From an uncultured Rhodospirillaceae bacterium (GTDB lineage Bacteria > Pseudomonadota > Alphaproteobacteria > Dongiales > Dongiaceae): 64,000 nucleotides of DNA. Position numbers and translations under genes: made by a program. Below, in pieces: positions 49,030-58,656 of the stretch (position 1 is the first letter of the stretch; every line of letters starts with the position of its first letter). The notes under the pieces are model-generated. The model did no database searches, had not been told where the DNA came from, and saw only the letters and a program-made list of their open reading frames with translations. The stretch is from the NCBI GenBank assembly GCA_902826565.1, contig CADEFF010000002.1, forward strand, positions 87,097-151,096. The letters are read 5' to 3'.

Positions 49030-49477
49030 ATCGCGTCCGGCGGGTCCGGGCTGCGCGGGTCCATGGCGGGAGGCCGGCGCAGCGCGGGCGGGCGTGGCCG
49101 GCGCGGCGCGGACCGTAGACCAAGCCGCCGTCGGAGAGCAAGCGCCGGAGCCGCCGCCTGCCGGATTCCTCGAGGCCGGACAGGGTCTTGGAAAACGCCC
49201 GCCGCGTCGGCGAGACGCCGCCTCGCCCGAACTCTTAAGCGGATGTTAACGCTGGGGGGATTTGCTGGGGCGACGGGGGAAACTGCGCCGTGCGGATCGA
49301 TCCTCGACTCCTCGGAATCGCGATGAACCGGCGGCTTGCCGGCTGCCGGCCCCTGCGCGCGTGCCGCCCCGTCCGTGTGCGCCGGCCCGTCCGTGCGCGC
49401 CGGCCCGTCTGCGCACGCCGCCCCCTCCGCGCGCCCCGAACGGCGCCGTCCGGCGCGATACCGTCCGGAGCGGCGTC
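49030..49477. other. Intergenic region before the PAS kinase
   Basis: The 448 bases between tRNA-Ser and the PAS histidine kinase gene hold a GC-rich stretch, AT-poor up to about 49220, then the sequence AACTCTTAAGCGGATGTTAACG near 49230, and an 18-bp tandem repeat (separate entry). The kinase frame is open through part of it, but the translation is Arg/Pro low complexity and not family-like. No small gene or RNA is supported. Confidence 0.45.
49345..49434. repeat. 18-bp imperfect tandem repeat, five units
   Basis: Five consecutive units related to GCCGGCCCGTCCGTGCGC start at 49345, 49363, 49381, 49399 and 49417. The second, third and fourth are nearly identical; the outer units differ by a few bases. 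It lies 44 bases before the PAS kinase start, in its leader, and could be an array of binding sites or a slippage-prone minisatellite. Confidence 0.75.
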
Positions 49478-51172
49478 ATGATGCATCCGCGCCTTGCCCA
49501 GCATCTGGCGGCGGCCACCGCGGCAGATGGCGAGATCGATGTCGCCCGCCTCATGGCGTTCCTCGAGCGCGACTATCAGGACGCGGACCTCGCCCGGAAC
49601 TCGGCCGATCGCGGCCTCTCCCTCATGGCCGAGGAGCTGACCGAGCTCAACCGCCAGATCGCGGCCCAGGCCGAGCTCCGCATCAACCGGAGCGAAGCGC
49701 GCTTCCGCGACGCGATCGAAAGCATGTCGGACGGCTTCGCGATCTTCGACGCCCAATGGAAGCTGCTCGCCTGGAACACCGCCTTCGAATGGATATTCGC
49801 CTTTCCCGACCTGGTGCTGCAGCCGGGCCTCGATTTCGGCGCGACCTGCCTGCGCAAGGGGCTCGCCGACGCGATCGGCCGCGACCGCGCCCCCGGCGAG
49901 CATGCCCAGTTCGAAACCGAGGACGGCCGCACGCTTCAGGTGCTGCATCGCGAGACCGCCGAGGGCGGCTATGTCTCGGTCTATCGCGACATCACCGCCC
50001 TCATCCAGACGCAGCGCGCCCTCGCCGAGGCCGAGCGCGAGCATGCGAGCCTGTTCGAGAATGCCGCCATCGGCATCTACCGCTCCTCGCCCGACGGCCG
50101 CCAGCTCCGCGCCAATGCGGCGCTGGTGGACCTCAACGGCTATGCGAGCGAGGCCGAGATGCTCGCCTCGGTCGGCGACATCGGGCGCGAATGGTACGTC
50201 GATCCCGAGCGCCGCGCCGAGTTCCAGCGGCGCCTCGAGCGCGACGGCTTCGTCATCAACATGGAATCCGAGATCTACCGCCACAAGTCGCGCGAGCGGA
50301 TCTGGATCGCCGAGGCCGCCTGGCTGGTGCGCGATGCGCTCGGGCGGGTGAAATACTACGAAGGCACGGTCGAGGAGATCACCACCCGCAAGCAGGCCGA
50401 AGCCGCGCTGATGATGGCGAAGGAGGCCGCGGAGGCGGCGAGCCGCGCCAAGTCGGATTTCCTCGCCAATATGAGCCACGAGCTGCGCACGCCGCTGAAC
50501 GCCATCCTCGGCTTCTCCGAGGTGATCCGCGACCGTGTGTTCGGCGAGACGGCGATCGAGCGCTATGCGAGCTACGCCGCCAACATCCATGCGAGCGGCA
50601 GCCACCTGCTCGCCGTCATCAACGACATCCTCGACATGGCGAAGATCGAGGCCGGCCGTCTCGACATGCGCGAGGAAGTGGTTTCGCCGCGCGCCGAGAT
50701 CGCGACCTGCGTGACCCTGGTCGAGCCGCGCGCCGCGGCGGGCCGCATCGAGCTTACCGCCGCCTTGCCGCCGCACCTCCCCGCGCTTTTCGCCGACGCG
50801 AAGCAGTTCCGCCAGATCCTCCTCAACCTGCTCGCGAACGCGGTCAAGTTCACCCCGCCCGGCGGCCGCGTCTGGGTCGAGGCCGGAGTCGCCGCGGCGG
50901 GTCAGCTCCGCATCCGCATCCACGATACCGGCATCGGCATCACGCCGAAGGACATGGCGCGCCTCTTCGAGCCCTTCCGCCAGGGCGACGCCAGTCGCGC
51001 CCACAACGAAGGCACCGGCCTCGGTCTCGCCATCTCGCGCCGCCTCGTCGAGCAGCATGACGGCCGCATCGCCGTGGACAGCACCGTCGGCAAGGGCACC
51101 GTCGTCACCCTCGAGTTCCCGGCCCGCCGGCTGATCGAGGAAGACGAGCCCGCTGCCGTCAATATGCGCTGA
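49478..51172 (+). CDS. PAS domain sensor histidine kinase
   Basis: A 564-residue kinase without membrane helices. After an N-terminal helical region with a short coiled coil (about 40-70), it has two PAS domains (about 73-175 with RFRDAIESMSDGFAIFDAQW and 188-305 with LFENAAIGIYRSSPDGR). The HisKA domain has His334 (ANMSHELRTPLNAILGFSE) and the HATPase has N-box LLANAVKF, IRIHDTGIGI and GTGLGLAIS. The ATG at 49478 is chosen as GGAG lies eight bases upstream and the domains begin soon after. No response regulator gene is adjacent, so it is an orphan cytosolic sensor. Confidence 0.9.
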   Translation: MMHPRLAQHLAAATAADGEIDVARLMAFLERDYQDADLARNSADRGLSLMAEELTELNRQIAAQAELRINRSEARFRDAIESMSDGFAIFDAQWKLLAWNTAFEWIFAFPDLVLQPGLDFGATCLRKGLADAIGRDRAPGEHAQFETEDGRTLQVLHRETAEGGYVSVYRDITALIQTQRALAEAEREHASLFENAAIGIYRSSPDGRQLRANAALVDLNGYASEAEMLASVGDIGREWYVDPERRAEFQRRLERDGFVINMESEIYRHKSRERIWIAEAAWLVRDALGRVKYYEGTVEEITTRKQAEAALMMAKEAAEAASRAKSDFLANMSHELRTPLNAILGFSEVIRDRVFGETAIERYASYAANIHASGSHLLAVINDILDMAKIEAGRLDMREEVVSPRAEIATCVTLVEPRAAAGRIELTAALPPHLPALFADAKQFRQILLNLLANAVKFTPPGGRVWVEAGVAAAGQLRIRIHDTGIGITPKDMARLFEPFRQGDASRAHNEGTGLGLAISRRLVEQHDGRIAVDSTVGKGTVVTLEFPARRLIEEDEPAAVNMR

Positions 51173-51200
51173 CCGGGCGACCCTCGCCCGCGGCTTCGTG

Positions 51201-52241
51201 ATGCAGCCTGCAACCTTGCCAATCGGCGCGCCGGGCCCGACTCTGGGCGGCATGTGGGACGCGCTGCCCGGCCTTCCGGAAATCCCGATCGTCGAGCTTG
51301 CCGCCAGCGACGCGGCGGAGCTGGCCTTGCACGAAGCCGACCGCGCCCAGGCGCTCGCCGCCGTCGCGCGCGAGATCTATCCGCTCTGGCTGCTGAAGCT
51401 CGGCGACTGGCGGTCGCGCAATTGGCTCCTGCGGCAGAACAATCCCTATCTGGGGGAGATCGACCGCATCGCCGCCGCGATGCGGCAGCCCGGCGTCCAT
51501 ATGCTCAATCTCTCCTACGAATGGGCCTGCACCACGGGCGCCTGTGACGAGGGCGAGGGCATGCGGATGCTGCGCGTGCTCGACTGGCCGATGCCGGGGC
51601 TCGGCCGCAACCTCGCCGTGGCGCGCCATCGCGGCCCCGCCGGCGAATGGCTCAACGTCACCTGGCCTGGCTTCAGCGGGGTGCTGACCGGCATGGCCAA
51701 GGGGCGCTTCGCCGCCGCCTTCAACCAGCCGCCCTTGCGCAAGCGCACGCCCTTCTTCGCCACCGACTGGATCGCGGACCGCCTCGCCGTCGGACGCTCG
51801 CGCAATTTGCCGCCCGCGCATCTGCTGCGCCATGTCTTCGACCATTGCCGCGACTACGAAGCGGCGAAGGCGATGCTGCGCGACACGCCGATCTGCCTGC
51901 CGGCCTTCTTCGTGCTGAGCGGCACGCGGCCGGGCGAGGCCACCGTCATCGAACGGCTGGAAACGGCCGCGCATCTGCACGCGGCGCCGGCCGCCGTCGC
52001 CAATCACTGGCTCGGCATGACCTTGCCCGGCTCGCCGCGCGGCGCCTACAGCCAGCTCCGGCGCAAGCTGATGACGGATTGGCTCGACCGCCATGCCGCG
52101 CCCTTCGACTGGCTGACCCCGCCGATCCTCAACGGCGACAGCCGCGTCGCGGTCGAAACCAATGCGGCGACCGGCGAGCTTCGGGTGATCGGCTTCGAGC
52201 CCGAGGGCCAGGCGACCCGCCCGCTCCATATCGCCGCCTGA
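51201..52241 (+). CDS. Putative Ntn-hydrolase, N-acylethanolamine acid amidase/acid ceramidase-like
   Basis: About 346 residues. The segment EWACTTGACDEGEGMRMLRV, followed by LDWPMPGLGRNLAVARHR, resembles the C-T-S...RNLDYP pattern around the N-terminal nucleophile cysteine of the NAAA/acid ceramidase/choloylglycine hydrolase group. The candidate nucleophile is Cys110. The first 109 residues would then be a propeptide or alpha chain released by self-cleavage, as in NAAA. GMAKGRFAAAFNQPP and VANHWLGMTL also fit the fold. A GTG at 51198 is an alternative start. The following gene encodes an alpha/beta hydrolase, so both may act on acyl compounds. Assignment is tentative. Confidence 0.6.
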   Translation: MQPATLPIGAPGPTLGGMWDALPGLPEIPIVELAASDAAELALHEADRAQALAAVAREIYPLWLLKLGDWRSRNWLLRQNNPYLGEIDRIAAAMRQPGVHMLNLSYEWACTTGACDEGEGMRMLRVLDWPMPGLGRNLAVARHRGPAGEWLNVTWPGFSGVLTGMAKGRFAAAFNQPPLRKRTPFFATDWIADRLAVGRSRNLPPAHLLRHVFDHCRDYEAAKAMLRDTPICLPAFFVLSGTRPGEATVIERLETAAHLHAAPAAVANHWLGMTLPGSPRGAYSQLRRKLMTDWLDRHAAPFDWLTPPILNGDSRVAVETNAATGELRVIGFEPEGQATRPLHIAA

Positions 52242-52273
52242 CCAGCGACCGGGCACGACAAGCGAGGCCGGCG

Positions 52274-52987
52274 ATGCTCGACATGGACAGCGTTTTCGAC
52301 CGCGAAGGCATCGTGCGCCGTCCTCCCTCCGCACGGCTCGTCTCCGAGCTTGGCCGGTTGCTCTTCCATCATCCGCCGCCGCCCGATCCTGCCACCTTGC
52401 CGTCGGGGCGAAACCATGTGGTGCTGGTGCTCCCCGCCGTGCTCACGGGCGACGGCGCGACGCGACCGTTGCGGTCCTTCCTGCAGCGCTGCGGCTATCG
52501 CGTCTTCGGCTGGGAGCTTGGCGTCAACTGGGGACCGACGCCGCGGCTTCTCGATGGCAGCCGCCAACGGCTCGAAGCTCTCGCCGCCATCGAGGCAGGA
52601 CCGATCAGCCTCATCGGCGTCAGCCTCGGCGGGCTCATGGCGCGCGACCTTGCGCATCGGTTCCCGCATCGCGTGCGCCAGGTCGCGACACTGGGCAGCC
52701 CCTTTCGACTGCCGACCGCCACACCCCTGGAGCCGCTGTTCCGTCTGCTCGCCCGCTATTACAGCGCCGACATCGATCCCCGCCGTCTCGCAGCACCGCT
52801 GCCCATGCGGTCGATCGAGCTTTACAGCCGGGAGGATGGGCTGGTCGCGCCGGAAACCTGCTTCACCGAGGAGCCGGGCCAGACGGCACGGGAAACCGCG
52901 CGGGACGTGGGTGGCGCCCATATGACGATCTGCCGCAATCCCGCGGCGCTCGCTGCCCTTGCGCGGGCGCTTGCCGAGCCGCTTTAG
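52274..52987 (+). CDS. Alpha/beta hydrolase family protein
   Basis: A 237-residue hydrolase with the nucleophile elbow GVSLGG (Ser117), preceded by a HVVLVLPAVLTGDGATRPLR strand and oxyanion region. The last part carries ELYSREDGLVAP with the likely catalytic Asp, and GGAHMTICRNPAAL with the His. The ATG at 52274 has GAGG upstream. It follows the Ntn-hydrolase-like gene by 32 bases and probably shares its transcript. It may hydrolyse lipid esters or amides; the substrate is unknown. Confidence 0.82.
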   Translation: MLDMDSVFDREGIVRRPPSARLVSELGRLLFHHPPPPDPATLPSGRNHVVLVLPAVLTGDGATRPLRSFLQRCGYRVFGWELGVNWGPTPRLLDGSRQRLEALAAIEAGPISLIGVSLGGLMARDLAHRFPHRVRQVATLGSPFRLPTATPLEPLFRLLARYYSADIDPRRLAAPLPMRSIELYSREDGLVAPETCFTEEPGQTARETARDVGGAHMTICRNPAALAALARALAEPL

Positions 52988-53023
52988 CGGCTTTTCCGGC
53001 GCGGCAGCCGGGGGTGAGATTGC

Positions 53024-53051
53024 TTGACAGACGCGGCTTTGCGGCTATATT
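53024..53051 (+). promoter_or_regulatory. Promoter of rplU-rpmA
   Basis: TTGACA (53024-53029) and TATATT (53046-53051), separated by 16 bases, form a near-consensus sigma-70-type promoter about 65 bases before the rplU start. Confidence 0.75.
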
Positions 53052-53072
53052 CCGGCGTTCCCTGCGGGGAGA

Positions 53073-53090
53073 GGCGCGTGCGCGCCCGGT
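53073..53090 (+). promoter_or_regulatory. Leader hairpin before rplU, possible attenuator
   Basis: GGCGCG-TG-CGCGCC (53073-53086) in the short rplU leader is followed by CGGTTTTCTC. A small GC stem plus T-run looks like an attenuator or a leader structure for autoregulation. The stem is only 6 bp, so its strength is uncertain. Confidence 0.35.
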
Positions 53091-53120
53091 TTTCTCAACG
53101 AAATCAAAAGTTTAAGAACC

Positions 53121-53645
53121 ATGTTCGCAGTGTTCCGGACCGGCGGCAAGCAGTACAAGGTCGCCAAGAACGACGTGATCGAGATCGAGCGCCTGCCGGG
53201 CGAGAACGGGGCGATCCTCGAATTCACCGAGGTCCTCATGGTCGGCGGGGCCGGCGCGACCACGGTCGGCACGCCGCTCGTGGCCGGCGCCAGCGTGGCC
53301 GCGGCGTTGCTCGACCAGGTGAAGGCGGACAAGGTCCTCATCTTCAAGAAGAAGCGCCGGCACAATTACCGCCGCAAGCGGGGCCATCGGCAGCCGCTGT
53401 CGCTGATCAAGGTGATGGACATCCTGACGGACGGTCGCAAGCTCGACCGTGCGGCGCTCGCCGCGGATGCGCAGAGCGCCGCCGAGGCGCGCGCCAAGCG
53501 CAAGGCGCCGGCGGGCGGCGGCGAGACCAAGGCGGCGCCGAAGAAGCCGGCGAAGAAGGCCGCCGCGCCGGCCGAGAGGAAATCGAAAGCGAAGACCAAG
53601 GCGGCGGCCAAGAAGCCGGCCGCCAAGAGCAAGAAGAAGGAGTAG
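53121..53645 (+). CDS. rplU: 50S ribosomal protein L21 with Ala/Lys-rich tail
   Basis: The first 103 residues are a normal L21 ([40 protein letters not shown]). A tail of about 70 residues follows, almost only Ala, Lys, Pro and Glu, similar to histone-H1-like tails known in alphaproteobacterial L21 proteins. L21 binds 23S rRNA in the large subunit. A good sigma-70 promoter lies upstream, and rpmA follows after 5 bases. Confidence 0.97.
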   Translation: MFAVFRTGGKQYKVAKNDVIEIERLPGENGAILEFTEVLMVGGAGATTVGTPLVAGASVAAALLDQVKADKVLIFKKKRRHNYRRKRGHRQPLSLIKVMDILTDGRKLDRAALAADAQSAAEARAKRKAPAGGGETKAAPKKPAKKAAAPAERKSKAKTKAAAKKPAAKSKKKE

Positions 53646-53650
53646 CCGAC

Positions 53651-53908
53651 ATGGCCCACAAGAAAGCGGGCGGCAGCTCGCGCAACGGCCGCGATTCCGC
53701 CGGCCGTCGCCTGGGCGTGAAGTGCTTCGGGGACGAGACCGTCGTCTCCGGCAACATCATCGTCCGCCAGCGCGGCACGAAATATCACCCGGGCCAGAAT
53801 GTCGGGATGGGGCGCGATCACACGATCTTCGCGACCACCGACGGCAAGGTCCGCTTCCGTCAGACTACCGGCGGGCGGACCTTCGTGTCCGTCGTCCCGC
53901 AGAGCTGA
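53651..53908 (+). CDS. rpmA: 50S ribosomal protein L27
   Basis: 85 residues, the normal length, with [20 protein letters not shown] at the N-terminus that reaches the peptidyl-transferase centre. There is no cleavable N-terminal extension as in Firmicutes. It is the second gene of the rplU operon and is followed by a strong terminator. Confidence 0.98.
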   Translation: MAHKKAGGSSRNGRDSAGRRLGVKCFGDETVVSGNIIVRQRGTKYHPGQNVGMGRDHTIFATTDGKVRFRQTTGGRTFVSVVPQS

Positions 53909-53948
53909 CGCTCACCGGCGGACGCCCTCCCCAGGGCAGCAGGAATCC

Positions 53949-53983
53949 GGGGGAACGGCGCCGCCGTTCCCCCGTTTCGTTTT
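53949..53983 (+). terminator. Rho-independent terminator after rpmA
   Basis: GGGGGAACGG and CCGTTCCCCC pair as a 10-bp stem around a CGCCG loop, followed by GTTTCGTTTT. This is a clear intrinsic terminator separating rplU-rpmA from the VOC-obgE-proBA genes. Confidence 0.85.
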
Positions 53984-54007
53984 CGGGCCCGAGCGCCCAA
54001 GGCTGCC

Positions 54008-54475
54008 ATGTCTGCCCCGATCGCCTTCAACCGGCTGGTGCCGGAACTCAACTGCAGCGACTTCGCGCGAAGCCTCGCCTTCTATTGCGAGACGCTCGGA
54101 TTCGCGCGGCTCTACGGGCGCGACGATCCGGCCTTCGCCTGTCTCGAGCGCGAGGGCGCCCAGCTCATGCTGGAAGAGCTCGCTGACGGCCCGAACGGCT
54201 CCTGGCGCACCGGCGCGATGGAGCGCCCCTTCGGCCGCGGCATCAACCTCCAGATCGAGACCGCCGACCTCGACGCCCTGCTCCGTGCGCTGACGCGCGC
54301 CGGCTGGCCGCTCTATCGCGAACCGGAGACCGCCTGGTATCGCGTCGGCGACCGGCTCGAGGGGCAGCGCCAGTTCCTCGTGCAGGACCCCGACGGCTAT
54401 CTGCTCCGCTTCTGCCAGGATGCGGGCACGCGCCCGATCGAGCTCGCCGACGCCGGCGCGAGGACCGTGCGATGA
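54008..54475 (+). CDS. VOC family protein (glyoxalase/bleomycin resistance type)
   Basis: A 155-residue vicinal-oxygen-chelate protein: [40 protein letters not shown], and the end [16 protein letters not shown] with the metal-type Glu/Asp region. The fold resembles bleomycin-binding proteins and small dioxygenase-like enzymes; function cannot be stated. It overlaps the obgE start by 4 bases, so translation is coupled, which is an unusual neighbour for an essential GTPase gene. Confidence 0.85.
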   Translation: MSAPIAFNRLVPELNCSDFARSLAFYCETLGFARLYGRDDPAFACLEREGAQLMLEELADGPNGSWRTGAMERPFGRGINLQIETADLDALLRALTRAGWPLYREPETAWYRVGDRLEGQRQFLVQDPDGYLLRFCQDAGTRPIELADAGARTVR

Positions 54476-55524
54476 AGTTCCTCGACCAGGCCAAGATCTA
54501 CATCCGGAGCGGCGACGGCGGCGCCGGCTCGGTCAGCTTCCATCGCGAGAAGTTCATCGAGTTCGGCGGGCCGGACGGCGGCGACGGCGGCCGCGGCGGG
54601 AGCGTGATCGTCGAGGCGGTGCAGAACCTCAACACCCTCATCGACTATCGCTACCAGCAGCATTTCAAGGCGGCCAAGGGCGGCCACGGCATGGGCAAGA
54701 ACCGCAGCGGCGCGGCGTCGCCCGATCTCGTTCTGCGCGTGCCGGTCGGAACCCAGATCATCGACGAGGACAAGGAGACGGTGATCGCCGACCTGACCGG
54801 GCCCGGCCAGCGCGTCCTGCTGGCGAAGGGCGGCGATGGCGGCCATGGCAACGCCCATTTCAAGACCTCGACCAACCAGGCCCCGCGCCGCGCCGATCCG
54901 GGCTGGCCGGGCCAGGAGCGCTGGGTCTGGCTCCGTCTCAAGCTGATCGCCGACGCCGGTCTGATCGGGCTGCCCAACGCCGGCAAATCCACCCTGCTCG
55001 CCGCCGTCAGCCGGGCGAAGCCGAAGATCGCCGAATATCCCTTCACCACCCTCCATCCGCAGCTCGGCGTGGTGCGGAGCGACGAGGCCGAGTTCGTGCT
55101 GGCCGACATTCCGGGCCTCATCGAAGGCGCGCATGAAGGCGCCGGGCTCGGCGACCGCTTCCTCGGCCATGTCGAGCGCTGCGGCGTGCTGATCCATCTC
55201 GTCGACGGCACCAGCGAGACGGTCGCGCGCGACTGGCGCACGGTCCGCGCCGAGCTCGCGGCCTACAGCCCCATGCTGGCGGCGAAGCCCGAGCTCACCG
55301 TCCTCAACAAATGCGACGCGCTCGTCGAAACCGAGATCGCCTCCCGGGCGCGCAAGCTGAAGCGCGCCATCGGCAAGGACGGCAAGCTCTTTCGCGTCTC
55401 CGGCGTGAGCGGCAAGGGCGTGCCGGAGCTGATGCGCGCCGCCTTCGCGGCGATCCGGGCGCATCGCGAGGCCGAAGCCCGGAAGGCGGAGGAAGCCGCG
55501 CTCGGGGTGGAGACCGCCTCGTGA
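54472..55524 (+). CDS. obgE: GTPase Obg/CgtA
   Basis: A 350-residue essential GTPase with the N-terminal Gly-rich Obg fold ([20 protein letters not shown]) and the G domain motifs G1 [10 protein letters not shown]3 DIPG and G4 NKCD. It acts in late 50S ribosome assembly and stringent-response control. It lacks the C-terminal OCT domain of Gram-positives. proB follows with a 4-base GTGA overlap. Confidence 0.97.
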   Translation: MKFLDQAKIYIRSGDGGAGSVSFHREKFIEFGGPDGGDGGRGGSVIVEAVQNLNTLIDYRYQQHFKAAKGGHGMGKNRSGAASPDLVLRVPVGTQIIDEDKETVIADLTGPGQRVLLAKGGDGGHGNAHFKTSTNQAPRRADPGWPGQERWVWLRLKLIADAGLIGLPNAGKSTLLAAVSRAKPKIAEYPFTTLHPQLGVVRSDEAEFVLADIPGLIEGAHEGAGLGDRFLGHVERCGVLIHLVDGTSETVARDWRTVRAELAAYSPMLAAKPELTVLNKCDALVETEIASRARKLKRAIGKDGKLFRVSGVSGKGVPELMRAAFAAIRAHREAEARKAEEAALGVETAS

Positions 55525-56657
55525 CCACCGGCCGCGCGAAGACCGGGATCGACAAGGCAAAACGGCTCGTCGTGAAGATCGGCTCGGCGCTGCTGGTCGA
55601 GGAGAAGACCGGCGCCATCCGCCGAAGCTGGCTCGACGCGCTGGGGGACGACGTGGCGGCGCTGCGCAAGGGCGGCACCGAGGTGGTGCTGGTCTCCTCC
55701 GGCGCCATCGCCGTCGGCCGGCGGCATCTGGGGCTCGCGACCGGCGCCCTCAAGCTCGAGGAGAAGCAGGCGGCCGCCGCCACCGGGCAGATCCGCCTGG
55801 CGCACGCCTATCAGGAGACACTGGCGCGCCACGACATCACCGTCGCGCAGATCCTGCTGACCCTGGACGACACCGAGGAGCGCCGCCGCCACCTCAATGC
55901 GCGCTCGACGCTCGCCATGCTGCTGAAGCTCGGCACCGTGCCGGTCATCAACGAGAACGATACGGTCGCCACCAGCGAGATCCGCTTCGGCGACAACGAC
56001 CGGCTCGCCGCGCGCGTCGCCGCCATGATCAGCGCCGACACGCTGGTGCTGCTTTCCGACATCGACGGGCTCTACAGCGCGGACCCGCGGCGCGACCCCG
56101 CGGCGCGCTTCATCGCCGAGATCGCCGAGATCACCCCCGAGATCGAGGCGATGGCGGGCGAGGCGCCGCCCGGCTACAGCTCCGGCGGCATGGTGACGAA
56201 GCTCGCGGCGGGGCGCATCGCGCTCGGCGCCGGCTGCCGCATGGCGATCGCCGACGGCCGCCGCATGAACCCGCTCGCGGCGATCCGCGACGGCGGCACC
56301 TGTAGCTGGTTCCTGCCCAAGGCGACGCCGCTGACGGCGCGCAAGACCTGGATCCAGGGCGCGCTCAAGCCGATCGGCCGCCTGACCGTGGACGAGGGCG
56401 CAGCGAAGGCGCTCTGCGCCGGCAAGAGCCTGCTGCCCGCGGGCGTCATCGGGGTCGAGGGCGAGTTCGAGCGGGGCGACGCGGTGGTCGTCGCCGATGC
56501 GGCCGGAATCGAGCTCGCGCGCGGGCTTTCCGCCTATTCCGCCGCCGACGCGCGGGTCATCAAGGGGCATAAAAGCCGTGAAATCGAGGCCCTGCTCGGC
56601 TACCGTGGCCGCGACGAGATGATCCATCGCGACGACCTGGTCTTGAGCCGGACATGA
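55521..56657 (+). CDS. proB: Glutamate 5-kinase
   Basis: A 378-residue enzyme: amino-acid kinase domain ([70 protein letters not shown]) plus a C-terminal PUA domain (about 280-378; [20 protein letters not shown]). It catalyses the first step of proline synthesis from glutamate, usually with feedback inhibition by proline. Start GTG at 55521. Confidence 0.97.
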   Translation: MTTGRAKTGIDKAKRLVVKIGSALLVEEKTGAIRRSWLDALGDDVAALRKGGTEVVLVSSGAIAVGRRHLGLATGALKLEEKQAAAATGQIRLAHAYQETLARHDITVAQILLTLDDTEERRRHLNARSTLAMLLKLGTVPVINENDTVATSEIRFGDNDRLAARVAAMISADTLVLLSDIDGLYSADPRRDPAARFIAEIAEITPEIEAMAGEAPPGYSSGGMVTKLAAGRIALGAGCRMAIADGRRMNPLAAIRDGGTCSWFLPKATPLTARKTWIQGALKPIGRLTVDEGAAKALCAGKSLLPAGVIGVEGEFERGDAVVVADAAGIELARGLSAYSAADARVIKGHKSREIEALLGYRGRDEMIHRDDLVLSRT

Positions 56658-57934
56658 GCGCGACCGCCGCCGAAACGAGGCCGGGCGACCTCGCGGGCGA
56701 GGTTCGCGCTGTCGCCTTGCGGGCCCGTGCCGCCGCAAGCGAGCTCGCCCTCGCCGCGCCCGAGCGGAAATCGAAAGCCCTCGCCGCCATGGCCGCCGCG
56801 ATCCGCGCGGCGAAAGCCGAGATCCTCGCCGCCAATGCGCGCGACATGGCCGGGGCCTCCGGCCTCGCACCCGCGCTCCGCGACCGGCTCGCGCTCGACG
56901 CGGCGCGCATCGAGGCGATGGCGAAGGGGCTCGACGAGATCGCCGCCATGCCGGACCCGGTCGGACGCAGCCTCGGCGAATGGACCCGGCCGAACGGACT
57001 CCGGATCGTGCGCCTCTCGGTGCCGCTCGGCGTGGTCGCCGTCATCTACGAATCCCGGCCGAACGTGACCGCCGATGCGGGCGCGCTCTGCCTGCGCGCC
57101 GGCAATGCCGCGATCCTGCGCGGCGGCTCGGAAAGCGTGCAGAGCTCGGGCGCCATCCTGGCGGCGCTCCGTCGCGGGCTTCGCGAAGCGGGCCTGCCGG
57201 AGGATGCGATCCAGCGGGTGCCGGTGCAGGACCGCGCCGCGGTCGGGCATCTGCTGGCGCTGGACGATCTCATCGACGTGGTGATCCCGCGCGGCGGCCG
57301 CGCCCTCATCGAGCGCGTCGCGGCCGAGAGCCGCATCCCGGTCATCAAGCATCTCGACGGCAATTGCCATACTTACGTCGATGGCGCGGCGACGCTCGAG
57401 ATGGCGCGGCGCATCGTGGTGAACGCCAAGATGCGGCGCACCGGCATCTGCGGCGCGACCGAGACGCTGCTGGTCGACCGGCGCGTCGCGAAGACGCATC
57501 TGCCGCCGATCCTCGCCGATCTCGCCGCCGCCGGCTGCGAGCTCAGGGGCGATGCCGCGACCCAGGCGCTCGACCCGCGCGTCAAGCCCGCGAGCGACGG
57601 CGACTGGGACACGGAATATCTCGACGCCATCATCGCGGTGAAGCAGGTGGAGGGCGTCGAGGAGGCGATCCGCCATATCAACCGTCACGGCTCGCACCAT
57701 ACCGAGGCGATCGTGACCGAGGACCAGGCGGCCGCCGACCGGTTCCTCGCCGCGATCGATGCCGGCATCGTGATCCACAACAGCTCCACGCAGTTCGCCG
57801 ATGGCGGCGAGTTCGGCATGGGCGCCGAGATCGGCATCTCGACCGGCAAGCTCCATGCGCGCGGGCCGGTCGGCGCCGAGCAGCTCACCTCCTATAAATA
57901 TGTGGTCCGCGGCAGCGGCCAGGTGCGCCCCTGA
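56654..57934 (+). CDS. proA: Glutamate-5-semialdehyde dehydrogenase (gamma-glutamyl phosphate reductase)
   Basis: A 426-residue ALDH-superfamily reductase: [49 protein letters not shown], and the catalytic Cys in [15 protein letters not shown]. It reduces gamma-glutamyl phosphate with NADPH to the semialdehyde that cyclises to the proline precursor. It overlaps proB by 4 bases. Confidence 0.97.
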   Translation: MSATAAETRPGDLAGEVRAVALRARAAASELALAAPERKSKALAAMAAAIRAAKAEILAANARDMAGASGLAPALRDRLALDAARIEAMAKGLDEIAAMPDPVGRSLGEWTRPNGLRIVRLSVPLGVVAVIYESRPNVTADAGALCLRAGNAAILRGGSESVQSSGAILAALRRGLREAGLPEDAIQRVPVQDRAAVGHLLALDDLIDVVIPRGGRALIERVAAESRIPVIKHLDGNCHTYVDGAATLEMARRIVVNAKMRRTGICGATETLLVDRRVAKTHLPPILADLAAAGCELRGDAATQALDPRVKPASDGDWDTEYLDAIIAVKQVEGVEEAIRHINRHGSHHTEAIVTEDQAAADRFLAAIDAGIVIHNSSTQFADGGEFGMGAEIGISTGKLHARGPVGAEQLTSYKYVVRGSGQVRP

Positions 57935-57939
57935 GCCCC

Positions 57940-58593
57940 GTGCCCGGCGTCCTGCCGCGGAAGCAGCGGCCTGTCCCCAGGAAACGGCGCGGCGGGCGGC
58001 GCATCGGGCTGCTCGGCGGCTCCTTCAACCCGGCCCATGAGGGCCATCGCGCGATTTCGCTCCATGCCCTGAAGGCGCTCGGGCTCGACGAGGTCTGGTG
58101 GCTGGTGAGCCCGCAGAACCCGCTCAAGCCCGCGGACGGCATGGCCCCCTTCGCCGAGCGTTTCGCGAGCGCGGCCGCGGCTGCGAACCATCCGCGGATC
58201 AGGCCCTCCGACCTCGAGCATCGGCTCGGCACGAGCTATACGGCCGAGACGGTCGCCCGCCTCCGCCGCCGCTTCCCGCAGCATGATTTCGTCTGGCTGA
58301 TGGGGGCGGACAATCTCTTGCAGATCGACCGCTGGAAGGACTGGCAACAAATCTTTCATGGCCTTCCCGTTGCGGTTTTCGCGCGACCTACCTATTCTTC
58401 AAGGGCGTTGGCTGCCCCGGCCGCGCGCCGCTTCGCCAGGGCCCGATTGCCCGAAACGGCGGCGCAAGGACTGGCCGGAACGACGCCGCCGGCCTGGGTG
58501 TTCCTCAAGGGACCGCACAATCCGGTGTCGGCAACCGCGATACGCGCCGCGCGGAGCCAGAAGACGGCGCTGAAGCGAGGGAGACCCCGATAA
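57940..58593 (+). CDS. nadD: Nicotinate-nucleotide adenylyltransferase
   Basis: A 217-residue enzyme with the nucleotidyltransferase motif GGSFNPAHEGH (His33 and His36) and the C-terminal NPVSATAIRAAR, the ISxTxxR-type motif. It makes deamido-NAD from nicotinate mononucleotide and ATP. The start GTG is 5 bases after proA. The first 20 residues are basic and may reflect a slightly long start. Confidence 0.95.
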   Translation: MPGVLPRKQRPVPRKRRGGRRIGLLGGSFNPAHEGHRAISLHALKALGLDEVWWLVSPQNPLKPADGMAPFAERFASAAAAANHPRIRPSDLEHRLGTSYTAETVARLRRRFPQHDFVWLMGADNLLQIDRWKDWQQIFHGLPVAVFARPTYSSRALAAPAARRFARARLPETAAQGLAGTTPPAWVFLKGPHNPVSATAIRAARSQKTALKRGRPR

Positions 58594-58656
58594 CCCGATT
58601 CACCATCGCTGAAGACCGGCGGACCCGCCATAGGGTCGGCCGGATGCAAGCCTAGG

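Noticed and set aside
49345..49434. 18-bp repeats as a CRISPR array
   Set aside because: Units are contiguous with no spacers and no cas genes are present.
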